A DNA stretch of 64,000 bases from Oscillospiraceae bacterium. GTDB lineage: Bacteria > Bacillota > Clostridia > Oscillospirales > Ruminococcaceae. A program made the position numbers and the translations under genes. The stretch lies in contig JAUNSK010000020.1 of assembly GCA_030539275.1 (NCBI GenBank), positions 1 to 64,000 on the forward strand, given 5' to 3'. Below, in pieces: positions 17,661 through 25,840 of the stretch (within the stretch, counting starts at the first letter, position 1; each line of letters starts with the position of its first letter). Below the pieces are notes generated by a model. It searched no databases. It was not told where the DNA came from and saw only the letters and a list, made by a program, of their open reading frames with translations.

Positions 17661-17812
17661 TATAATATAAACATACTCAATGAGGACAGTCGGTTCTCGG
17701 ACGAGTTATTAACTTTTGGTATTTTACGTTTACCCCAACGTAGAATATAAATCCCCAATAATCCCTATATCATAACGTAAAACGTCCCTTTAACGAGGGA
17801 CGTTTTACGTTA
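17661..17812 (+). ncRNA. Candidate small RNA with alternative hairpins
   Basis: The 309-bp gap 17571-17879 holds a TATAAT at 17661-17666 and a downstream segment ending in a perfect 17-bp hairpin (17773-17789 with 17796-17812). A 9-base segment TTTTACGTT at 17722-17730 can pair with 17737-17745 or with AACGTAAAA at 17774-17782, which is also the left arm of the final hairpin. The pairings are mutually exclusive. There is no T-run after the last hairpin and no -35 at standard spacing, and no gene follows on this strand, so a free-standing RNA is only a hypothesis. Confidence 0.3.
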
Positions 17813-17843
17813 ACAAAATATATTAATTATAATAATAAAAAAA

Positions 17844-17872
17844 ACCGGAAGCATTTTTGATGTGCTTCCGGT
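17844..17872. terminator. Bidirectional terminator
   Basis: A 10-bp stem (17844-17853 with 17863-17872) has an A-run on its left and a T-rich tract on its right. It lies 8 bp past the stop of the minus-strand membrane protein gene and is its terminator. Confidence 0.8.
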
Positions 17873-17879
17873 CATCTTT

Positions 17880-18674
17880 TTATTTGTTTAATATTTTATA
17901 CTTGATTTTTGATTTATCAAAGTAGGAATAAGCACGTCCTTCCTTGACTGCATCTTCCTCCTTGAAGCGGACCTGTGAATCAACTGAAAGAATATCCTTT
18001 CCGTTTTCATCCTGTGACCACTCGACATTAAGATCAAGATTGTGCTTGCGGACATTATACACAACCCTTTTGTAGCCCTTCTGAACGAATGTAATGTTGC
18101 TGTACTCAATATCATAATCGTTGGGTTCTACTATTACTTTTGTTGTTCCCTTTGATGTATCCTCTATATCCAGAACATAACATCTGTAATTACCGCTCTT
18201 TGATACTGACTGAGACTTAATGACGTCAATCGTGTGGCCTGAAAAGATCGTCACATAAAGGAAATAGAACAGTATGCATATTATGTAGAGTAAGAGATAA
18301 ATGGTTCCGATAATTGTTTTGAGCCCTTCTCCTGCTCCACTGAAGAAGAAAATAAGAACTGACACTACTCCAAGCGGAATAAGCAATATTAGATTTGCCT
18401 TGCTGTAGAACAGAACGACTACCGGCAGATACATCAGAAGTCCTGCCAGTCCTACCACCGAAGTCAGAAACTGCTTTCTTGTGTACAGCATTGAACCGCC
18501 GAGAAGAACTGAAAGGAAAACTACCAGTACGATAAAAGATGCTTTATTAGTAATTTTGATGTCATAATAAAGTGAAGTATACACTAGAAATATCATAAGT
18601 CCTGCATAGGCAACACTAAGAAGTGACAGTATACGTTTCACCCATATATTCGCAAGAAAATTTTTCTCTGTCAA
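17880..18674 (-). CDS. Membrane protein of unknown function
   Basis: A 264-residue protein with about six hydrophobic helices in its first 150 residues, then a soluble C-terminal domain of about 110 residues (beginning near the HTIDVIKSQSVS segment) that is rich in charged beta-type sequence. I do not recognise the family. A longer frame reaches 18761, but the only good ribosome-binding site (AGGAGG) lies seven bases before a TTG at 18674, which starts MTEKNFL. The downstream neighbour on this strand is a terminator; upstream lies another membrane protein gene after a 144-bp gap. Confidence 0.75.
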   Translation of the reverse strand: MTEKNFLANIWVKRILSLLSVAYAGLMIFLVYTSLYYDIKITNKASFIVLVVFLSVLLGGSMLYTRKQFLTSVVGLAGLLMYLPVVVLFYSKANLILLIPLGVVSVLIFFFSGAGEGLKTIIGTIYLLLYIICILFYFLYVTIFSGHTIDVIKSQSVSKSGNYRCYVLDIEDTSKGTTKVIVEPNDYDIEYSNITFVQKGYKRVVYNVRKHNLDLNVEWSQDENGKDILSVDSQVRFKEEDAVKEGRAYSYFDKSKIKYKILNK

Positions 18675-18818
18675 ATGTACTCCTCCTATTTGTGCTGATT
18701 TTATATTTGTTTTCTGGAATGTAACTCTTCTAATTATAACATTTAAAACTTTGTGATACAATAGTTTATTTAAAATAATTTGGGAAAGAGCAAAGTCCTC
18801 TGTCAGATTATGCTTGTT

Positions 18819-20753
18819 TTAATTTGCTGTTCTTGTATATATTATTTTTATAATATCTGTTTTTATACCATACTGAAGTCTGAGTTTTAGTTTTTCTCCC
18901 TGTCTGAGCGTGATCCCGCTAAGTGAAAGTTTTCCGTCTTCATCTGTATCCTCAAGAGTACAATCTTTTCCTTCAAGGATAAGTTCTGCAGTATTTTTTT
19001 CTTTGCTGTCACGGTCGAGTTCAACACAGATATCATATGTATAGATATTTGCATCCCCCGGTGAAATGAACTCAGCCTGTAATGTTCTTTCCTTAGTATC
19101 AGGATCGAACCCTTTTTTGAAGCCGGGAGTTGTAGGATAATCCTCGGAATAATCAAGATATACCGGAAAACCGGCCTGTATATCCCACTTGTTGTCAATG
19201 GTCTTATAATAGCAGTCGTTTTCATCTTCCTTAACAAAAGTATAGGAACACTTTATATATTCCGGTAATTCTTTGAACTTATCGGCCGGCGTAACAAGAA
19301 TATTTGCAGGTCCCATGGCAGCACTGTCTGCTGCTCCCCAGAAATAATCCAGTATATATGCTTTCTGACAATTATCATTTATCCATAAAGCATTCATATC
19401 TGTATCAAGAGCCCTGATAATATGTGCGTTTCTTCCGAAGGCGTCATCACCGTATAGAATAATTGCACTTACATCATTCTCTTTTGCAGTTTCAAGTATC
19501 TGCATGGATCTGTCTGTATATTGGGTATTATACTTATTTATATTTATATATCCTGTAATATTGGAGATAAGGATAGCAGCCGTTGTAGAAAGACAGATCA
19601 TAACTCTGAGCTTTTTGCCATTTTCATCACTTTTCAGACTGTTCATATAAACAGAGATACAGTATACAGCGCACACAAAATTTTCGAGGATCCACAGAAT
19701 ATGATACCTTGATTCAAAAACAGCCGATCCGTATCTTGTATCGGTTACGGACAGAACAAAAAGATGAACCGCTGAAAAAATGCAGCATATACGGACAACA
19801 GGTGAAGTTTTAAGCAGCTTGAATCTGCGGATCACAACTATCTGAAATATAAACACAACAGAGAAAAACACAAGCTTGGCAAGTGCAGCTATGCTGTTTA
19901 AACTGCCGACCTTTATATGTGATTGCTTTACAGCAGCACCCAGAAATGCAAAAACACCTGTAATACAGTTAATAATATTATCAAATAAATTCTGATATGT
20001 ACATAAGTACTGCGTTCTGCCTGATACTCCGAAGAAATGTTTTCTTCCCCAGATTATTATGATACAAAATATGCAGGAACCGGCAAGAAGAAATATCTGA
20101 CACAACTTTACTGACTTTTTATCAAAGATCGCAGAGGCAATAGCATAAGCACAAAGAGGAACGACTACCATTACCAGCATATAACTGCCGACCGACAGCG
20201 TGGTAAGCCCGAGAAAAAAAGTGAATGCAGCAAGAACTGCTAATGATCTTTTCTTTTTAAAGTTTTTTATAAGCAGCAGATCAATTAGAAGAAACATCGT
20301 TATTGCCCTGAATTCATACTGACCAGCCGAAATGAAAAGCATATTGAAGTAATCAAGCTGTCCTAATGTATATGGTGTAAGAATCAGAATATTCGCAAGA
20401 CACCCGTAGCTGAACTTTAATCCTGAATTTTTGCAGACATCAAATACTACAGCACAGAATACTGCAAGAAAAAATGTATGGCTTATTCCATATGAAAAAC
20501 CTATACTTGATGTAAGAATATAGAGCGGTGCAGCAAAAAACGCCGGACAGTCTATTTCAAACGATGATACCGGTGCAAAGTTTGCAAAAGCAATGGATTT
20601 GTCCTTCCACATTTCCACAGCATGCCTCAGGGCAAGTGCTGAATCAAAATCAAGAAATGCCTGTGAACGTGTAAAATTAAGTATTGCTGCTGTTACAAAC
20701 TGCAGCAGCAAAAAAAAGAGCGGTACCCTTTTAATAAAATCATTTGTCTTCAT
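18819..20753 (-). CDS. Polytopic membrane protein, possible GT-C type glycosyltransferase
   Basis: A 644-residue protein with about eleven hydrophobic helices over residues 1-400 and a soluble C-terminal part of about 230 residues. The first external loop contains LDFDSALALRHAVEMW; an acidic motif in this place is typical of GT-C glycosyltransferases that use lipid-linked sugars, but the rest gives no firm family match. The ATG follows GGAAG at normal spacing. The gene is divergent from the GH3 gene. Role in cell-surface glycan assembly is only a suggestion. Confidence 0.7.
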   Translation of the reverse strand: MKTNDFIKRVPLFFLLLQFVTAAILNFTRSQAFLDFDSALALRHAVEMWKDKSIAFANFAPVSSFEIDCPAFFAAPLYILTSSIGFSYGISHTFFLAVFCAVVFDVCKNSGLKFSYGCLANILILTPYTLGQLDYFNMLFISAGQYEFRAITMFLLIDLLLIKNFKKKRSLAVLAAFTFFLGLTTLSVGSYMLVMVVVPLCAYAIASAIFDKKSVKLCQIFLLAGSCIFCIIIIWGRKHFFGVSGRTQYLCTYQNLFDNIINCITGVFAFLGAAVKQSHIKVGSLNSIAALAKLVFFSVVFIFQIVVIRRFKLLKTSPVVRICCIFSAVHLFVLSVTDTRYGSAVFESRYHILWILENFVCAVYCISVYMNSLKSDENGKKLRVMICLSTTAAILISNITGYININKYNTQYTDRSMQILETAKENDVSAIILYGDDAFGRNAHIIRALDTDMNALWINDNCQKAYILDYFWGAADSAAMGPANILVTPADKFKELPEYIKCSYTFVKEDENDCYYKTIDNKWDIQAGFPVYLDYSEDYPTTPGFKKGFDPDTKERTLQAEFISPGDANIYTYDICVELDRDSKEKNTAELILEGKDCTLEDTDEDGKLSLSGITLRQGEKLKLRLQYGIKTDIIKIIYTRTAN

Positions 20754-20909
20754 GTAGCTACTTCCTTTATTCTTTTTCTATATTTCCACAATTATTTAGT
20801 ATATCATACGGATTTTTATAAATCAATAAACAGGAAATATTTTATAGTATAATGTCATAAATGCATAATCATATGTAATTAAATTGTCAACATTTGCATT
20901 TTGACCGCG

Positions 20910-20938
20910 TTGACACTTATTTAACTATATGGTATAAT
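20910..20938 (+). promoter_or_regulatory. SigA promoter of the GH3 gene
   Basis: A consensus TTGACA (20910-20915), a 17-bp spacer and TATAAT (20933-20938) lie 36 bp before the GH3 start codon. Confidence 0.85.
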
Positions 20939-20973
20939 TATACTAATATAAGAAAGGAAGTGTTACATTAATA

Positions 20974-22908
20974 ATGCTGAAAAATAAAAAGTACCGTGCA
21001 GTATCCATCCTTGCAGCGGCGTTTCTTATGGTCTCATGCATAGGATGCACAAACAAAGCAGACAGCAGTTCATCCGTAACCTCCGGAGCATCTGAAAGTG
21101 ACAGTCAGGCTGTATCTGAAACCTCTGGAGAGTCTCAGTCCTCACAGCCAGAGGGCGAATACAGCTGTTCAAAGTACAGCAGCATGACACCCGAAGAGAT
21201 CACCGCTTCTCTTACACTTGAACAAAAGGCAGCCCAGATGGTTCAGGGAGCGATCTACAGCGTTAATAACGACGATATGGCAGAGCAATGTTACGGCAGC
21301 ATTCTCTCAAAAAATGATCCTGTAACTGAAACGGCTGATGACTGGACAAAAATAATTGACGCCTATCAGGAAAATGCACTCAGGTCAGATGCCGCGGTCC
21401 CGTTTGTATACGGTCAGGACAGCGTTCATGGAGTAAATTACTGCATAGACACAGTTATTTTCCCTCACAATATTAATCTTGGCGCAGCAAATGACAAGGA
21501 ATTAACGTATAAAATGGGCCTCGCAGTAGCAGACGAGATCAGGCTTACTAAAATGATATGGAACTTTGCGCCTTGTGTTGCTGTGTCACAGGATCCAAGA
21601 TGGGGACGTACATATGAAAGTTATTCATCTGATCCACAGATAGTAAATGATCTGGCAGGTGAATTTACAAAAGGACTTGTTGAAGGCGGGGTCATAGCCT
21701 GTCCTAAACACTTCTTTGCTGACGGAAATGTTAAATACGGAACAGGTGAGTCAGACGCTGAGAACACCCGTCTTATCGATCGTGGTGATGCCAGTCTCTC
21801 TGAAGAAGAAATTCAGAAGCAGCTCGATATATACAGAACACAGATCGAGGCTGGTGCGCAGAGCATCATGATAAGTCATAGTTCACTCAATGGCGTCAAG
21901 ATGCATGAAAATGCTCATTATATTACAGATGTCCTGAAGGGAGAAATGGGTTTTAATGGTGTTGTCCTGAGTGACTGGGAATCGATCCACAACATACAGG
22001 GTGCAGATGATCTGAAGGGACAGACAATTATTGCCGTCAATGCAGGCATAGACATGCTTATGGAGCCTGACAAGTTCAGTGAATGCCAGGAGTATATCAT
22101 TGAAGGAGTAAATGAAGGTCTGATTAAACCTGAAAGAGTAGATGATGCTGTAACAAGAATAATTGCAATGAAGAAAAATGCAGGGTTATTTGATGACCCT
22201 TATCTCAGAAACATTAAAACGCAGCAATCGGCTACAGGCAGTGAAGAATACCGGGATCTTGCACGTAAACTTGCAGAAGAGAGTCTTGTTCTTATAAAGA
22301 ATGACAATGATACACTTCCTCTTAAAAAAGGAACAAAAATATTTGTTACTGGTCCTGCAGCAGACGATACAGGTGTTGCCTGCGGAGGATGGACACGTAC
22401 GTGGACCGGAGTACCTGACTCTATTGTCGGAGGAAAATTGATTGATAAAGCAACAACTATCCTTGACGGACTTAATGAAATAGCTGACGAATATGATCTC
22501 ACAATAATCACAGACGAGAGTCAGGCAGACCAGGCAGATATAACACTCCTGTGTGTTGGTGAATATCCGTATGCTGAATGGGTCGGTGACAGTGCTTCTA
22601 TCAATCTGACCGAAGAACCTGGTCTAACTGAAAATGAAGAAGCCATTGATGCAGCGCAGAAACTCGGCAAGCCTGTAGTAACACTGATAGTAGCAGGACG
22701 AAACGTAGTAATTGACGAGTTTAAGGATAACTGGGACAGCATAGTAATGTGCTATCTTTTTGGAAGTGAAGGCGACTGCGTAGCAAACGTTCTTACCGGA
22801 AAAAGCAGCTTCACAGGAAAACTTGCAATGCCATGGTACAGCAGTGCTGACAAAATCGGCACAGACGACAAGTGGCTTGATATAGGATATGGATTAAACT
22901 ACAAATAA
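20974..22908 (+). CDS. GH3 beta-glucosidase/exoglucanase lipoprotein
   Basis: Secreted glycoside hydrolase family 3 enzyme of 644 residues, expected to release glucose from beta-glucans or cello-oligosaccharides at the cell surface. The N-terminus is a lipoprotein signal with Cys residues in VSCIGC, followed by a Ser-rich linker. The catalytic domain shows DPRWGRTYESYS, CPKHFFADG and the nucleophile D334 in LSDWE. The C-terminal GH3 domain includes EYPYAEWVGD, likely to carry the acid/base Glu. A consensus promoter precedes it and a VanZ-like gene follows within 10 bp. Substrate range cannot be decided from sequence. Confidence 0.93.
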   Translation: MLKNKKYRAVSILAAAFLMVSCIGCTNKADSSSSVTSGASESDSQAVSETSGESQSSQPEGEYSCSKYSSMTPEEITASLTLEQKAAQMVQGAIYSVNNDDMAEQCYGSILSKNDPVTETADDWTKIIDAYQENALRSDAAVPFVYGQDSVHGVNYCIDTVIFPHNINLGAANDKELTYKMGLAVADEIRLTKMIWNFAPCVAVSQDPRWGRTYESYSSDPQIVNDLAGEFTKGLVEGGVIACPKHFFADGNVKYGTGESDAENTRLIDRGDASLSEEEIQKQLDIYRTQIEAGAQSIMISHSSLNGVKMHENAHYITDVLKGEMGFNGVVLSDWESIHNIQGADDLKGQTIIAVNAGIDMLMEPDKFSECQEYIIEGVNEGLIKPERVDDAVTRIIAMKKNAGLFDDPYLRNIKTQQSATGSEEYRDLARKLAEESLVLIKNDNDTLPLKKGTKIFVTGPAADDTGVACGGWTRTWTGVPDSIVGGKLIDKATTILDGLNEIADEYDLTIITDESQADQADITLLCVGEYPYAEWVGDSASINLTEEPGLTENEEAIDAAQKLGKPVVTLIVAGRNVVIDEFKDNWDSIVMCYLFGSEGDCVANVLTGKSSFTGKLAMPWYSSADKIGTDDKWLDIGYGLNYK

Positions 22909-22918
22909 GGTGTAATTA

Positions 22919-23410
22919 TTGAAACTAAAAATTAAACGCTATATTTACTTTACATGCGTAATAATATGCATGTGTGCTGTATTTACTTTTTCATCACAGA
23001 ATTCAGCAAAATCAGGAGAACTAAGCGGCGGAGTAACTCATGCAATAGCATCTGTCCTTGTACATGATTTCGATAAGCTCAGTTTGTCAGAACAAACTGA
23101 AATTGTCGTTTCGATGCATTTTTACATACGCAAAGCCGCTCACTTTACTATTTTCATGACTCTCGGATTTTTTTCTTTCCTTACAGCGTCAACATATAAA
23201 GGATCAGACAAAATAAAAATTCCTGTTGTACTTTTGTTTTGTCTGCTTTATGCGTCAAGTGACGAGATCCACCAGCTTTTTATTCCCGGACGTTCAGGAC
23301 AATTCAGGGATGTATGTATTGATTTCTGCGGCTCACTGACAGGTACTCTTGCTGCATTGCTTCTGACTGAATTGATCCGGCGGATCATTAAAAAGAAAAG
23401 CAAAAGATAG
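22919..23410 (+). CDS. VanZ-like family membrane protein
   Basis: A 163-residue membrane protein with four hydrophobic segments. It has the VanZ-like signatures RKAAHFTIFMTLGFF and DEIHQLFIPGRSGQFRDVCID. The biochemical role of this family is unsettled; the founding member raises teicoplanin resistance. Translation starts at a TTG seven bases after AAGGTG, right behind the GH3 gene, so the two are probably one transcript ended by the hairpin at 23417. Confidence 0.85.
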   Translation: MKLKIKRYIYFTCVIICMCAVFTFSSQNSAKSGELSGGVTHAIASVLVHDFDKLSLSEQTEIVVSMHFYIRKAAHFTIFMTLGFFSFLTASTYKGSDKIKIPVVLLFCLLYASSDEIHQLFIPGRSGQFRDVCIDFCGSLTGTLAALLLTELIRRIIKKKSKR

Positions 23411-23416
23411 AAATTC

Positions 23417-23461
23417 ATCATCTGATTACGGAGCTTATTCCTGTAATCAGATGATTTTTTT
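23417..23461 (+). terminator. Terminator after the VanZ-like gene
   Basis: A perfect 13-bp stem (23417-23429 with 23443-23455) is followed by a run of T. Confidence 0.88.
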
Positions 23462-23499
23462 ATTTAAAATTGTATTATAAATAAAGTTAAATAGTTCTC

Positions 23500-23528
23500 T
23501 TGATTTATCAAAATTAATGTGATATAAT
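23500..23528 (+). promoter_or_regulatory. Promoter of the first xylanase gene
   Basis: TTGATT (23500-23505), a 17-bp spacer and TATAAT (23523-23528). Confidence 0.7.
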
Positions 23529-23529
23529 A

Positions 23530-23555
23530 AGTTAAATTAAACTTTTTATTTAACT
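23530..23555 (+). promoter_or_regulatory. Inverted repeat at the xylanase transcription start, possible operator
   Basis: AGTTAAAT (23530-23537) and ATTTAACT (23548-23555) form an inverted repeat directly after the -10 box. A third copy of AGTTAAAT lies at 23485-23492, upstream of the -35 box. The position fits a repressor site; no regulator is identified, and AT-rich sequence makes chance matches likely. Confidence 0.3.
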
Positions 23556-23608
23556 AAATAATGTATTTATCATTTATTCTTATTTAATTTATTCAGGAGG
23601 TCTATATA

Positions 23609-25567
23609 ATGAATCCAAAATCAAAAAGAATTATAACCGCAGTTGTAACTCTTGCAATGATCTGCTCAACAGCATCAGCAGTTCCGGGTTTTGCCGAAGA
23701 TATTCAGACAGACTCTGATATTATTTTTGCTACCGGATTTGAAGACGGTGAGGGCATCGAAAAATTTTCAGGCAGAGGAGAAAATGAAGTACTGACCGTT
23801 ACTGACGAAGTTGTTTACAGCGGAAGTTCTGCCATGTGCGTAAGTGAACGTGTAAAATCATGGAATGGTCCTCAGCTTCGCCTTGATGACATCTGTGAAC
23901 CAGGCACCGAATACATGGTCAGCGCCTGTGTTAAAAGCCAATGGTACAGCCAGATAAATCTGAGCATGCAGTATACTGACAGTGAAGGAACAACTCACTA
24001 CAGCAATGTCAAGACTATCTCCGGTGATCAGTGGGCTGTTTTCAAGGATGTCAAGGTCAGCTTTACAAGTGATATGACCGATGTTTATGTTTACTTCGAA
24101 GCAAGTGACGCAAACACTAAGATGTATGTAGATGATTTTGAACTCAAGGCCGCACCAAGCATTCCGATCGAACAGAATATTCCTTCACTGAGCAGTGTAT
24201 ACTCAGATTATTTTAAGATCGGAACAGCGATTACTCCTTCAAACATGTCATCAAAACCATTTATGGATCTTGTTAAGAAGCATTTCAGCTCAAGTATTAC
24301 ACTGGGAAACGAAATGAAGCCTGACTCTATGCTTAATAAAGCAGCATCACTCTCCTACCTTGATGAAACAGGCGACGACACTAACCCACAGGTTACTCTT
24401 TCTGCTGCAAAAAGCGTTCTTGATTACTGCCGTGACAACAATATTTCAGTAAGAGGACATTGTCTTGTATGGCACAGCCAGACGCCTGACTGGTTCTTCA
24501 AAGAAAACTATTCGGACGACGGCGAGTGGGTGTCAAAAGAAAAAATGACACAACGTATGGAAAATTACATAAAGAACGTATTTGAACTGGTAGAGAAAGA
24601 ATATCCTACAGTAGACTTTTATGCCTGGGATGTAGTAAACGAAGCATGGACTGATGACGGCAAGCCGCGTACAGCCGGTTCAAACAACACAAGAAGCGGC
24701 AATTCCGCATGGGTACAGATTTACGGTGACAATTCATTTATTGAATATGCTTTCAAGTTTGCCAGAATGTATGCGCCAAAAAACTGTGAACTCTTCTATA
24801 ATGACTACAACGAGTACATGCCTCAGAAAACACAGGCCATCTGTGATATGGCAGAAGACCTTAAAGGAAAAGGATATATAGACGGAATCGGAATGCAGGC
24901 ACATCTTGATGTCGGCTTCCCTACTGCCTCGGCATTTGAAAAAGCTCTTTCAAAGTTTGCAGCAACAGGTCTTGATGTCCAGATCACTGAGCTTGACATA
25001 ACAACAAGTGATAAGACAGAAGCCGGTCTTCAGAAACAGGCACAGGTATACAGTGATATAATGGATGCTGCAGTAAAGTATGCAGATAATATTTCTGCTG
25101 TTGTACTATGGGGTGTCACAGACGATTTAAGCTGGCGTGCAGACAGAATTCCTCTTCTTTTTGATTCTGACTTCAAAGCAAAACCGGCTTTCTATTCTAT
25201 AGTTGACGGCCTTGAGGTTCCTGATGTTACTACAGCTGAATCAACTGTCACACAGCTATCTGTCACTACCACCTCAGCAACTGCATCAGAACCTGCTGTA
25301 ACTACAACTGTATCCGCTGCTGAACCTGAAAACACACAAACCAGTGTCACACCCATTAGAATTTATGGAGATCTTAATAATGATTCTGTTGTTGAGCTTA
25401 CTGATCTTACTCTTATGTCACTTTACGTTTTAGGAGATATAAAACTGGATGAAGAGACTCTGAAGTATGCTGATGTTACGGATGACACAAAGGTAAATCT
25501 CGCAGATCTTTCTCATTTAAAACAGTATATCTGTATGGAAAAAGTTATACTCGGACCTCAGAATTAA
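23609..25567 (+). CDS. Endo-1,4-beta-xylanase, CBM22-like/GH10/dockerin
   Basis: Secreted cellulosomal xylanase of 652 residues. A signal peptide (about 1-30) is followed by a CBM22-type carbohydrate-binding module (about 40-180), a GH10 catalytic domain (about 190-540), a Thr-rich linker and a C-terminal dockerin with two calcium-binding segments (GDLNNDSVVELTDL and ADVTDDTKVNLADL). GH10 acid/base is E345 in DVVNEAW and the nucleophile is E461 in QITELDI. The ATG follows AGGAGG. It has its own promoter and terminator and is the first of two tandem paralogues. The dockerin implies docking on a scaffoldin encoded elsewhere. Confidence 0.96.
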   Translation: MNPKSKRIITAVVTLAMICSTASAVPGFAEDIQTDSDIIFATGFEDGEGIEKFSGRGENEVLTVTDEVVYSGSSAMCVSERVKSWNGPQLRLDDICEPGTEYMVSACVKSQWYSQINLSMQYTDSEGTTHYSNVKTISGDQWAVFKDVKVSFTSDMTDVYVYFEASDANTKMYVDDFELKAAPSIPIEQNIPSLSSVYSDYFKIGTAITPSNMSSKPFMDLVKKHFSSSITLGNEMKPDSMLNKAASLSYLDETGDDTNPQVTLSAAKSVLDYCRDNNISVRGHCLVWHSQTPDWFFKENYSDDGEWVSKEKMTQRMENYIKNVFELVEKEYPTVDFYAWDVVNEAWTDDGKPRTAGSNNTRSGNSAWVQIYGDNSFIEYAFKFARMYAPKNCELFYNDYNEYMPQKTQAICDMAEDLKGKGYIDGIGMQAHLDVGFPTASAFEKALSKFAATGLDVQITELDITTSDKTEAGLQKQAQVYSDIMDAAVKYADNISAVVLWGVTDDLSWRADRIPLLFDSDFKAKPAFYSIVDGLEVPDVTTAESTVTQLSVTTTSATASEPAVTTTVSAAEPENTQTSVTPIRIYGDLNNDSVVELTDLTLMSLYVLGDIKLDEETLKYADVTDDTKVNLADLSHLKQYICMEKVILGPQN

Positions 25568-25650
25568 CCAGAATTTGCGCAGTAATGTGATACCAGTACT
25601 GCAAATTAACAGGCATAAAACCAGCTTTCTTACATATTTTACTTCAAATA

Positions 25651-25686
25651 GTCCCTCAAATGACGTATTTATGTCGTTTGAGGGAC
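25651..25686 (+). terminator. Terminator after the first xylanase gene
   Basis: A 14-bp stem with one G-U pair (25651-25664 with 25673-25686) is followed by an AT-rich tract ending in TTTT. Confidence 0.75.
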
Positions 25687-25741
25687 AATTATTTTATAAC
25701 TGCAAGTATTTATTTCTTTATTTAAAATCACAATTTCTTCA

Positions 25742-25770
25742 TTGCATTTAATTATTTTTTGTGCTATAAT
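25742..25770 (+). promoter_or_regulatory. Promoter of the second xylanase gene
   Basis: TTGCAT (25742-25747), a 17-bp spacer and TATAAT (25765-25770); a second TATAAT lies at 25775-25780. Confidence 0.65.
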
Positions 25771-25840
25771 ATTCTATAATAGTTTAAATTTTAATATATA
25801 TTATGTCAAAATTTCTATAATGTAATCGGAGGTACTGACA

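Noticed and set aside
17773-17812. Simple intrinsic terminator for the kinase gene
   Set aside because: The stem is perfect, but no T-run follows on either strand and its left arm pairs with an upstream segment. It is described as part of a candidate RNA instead.
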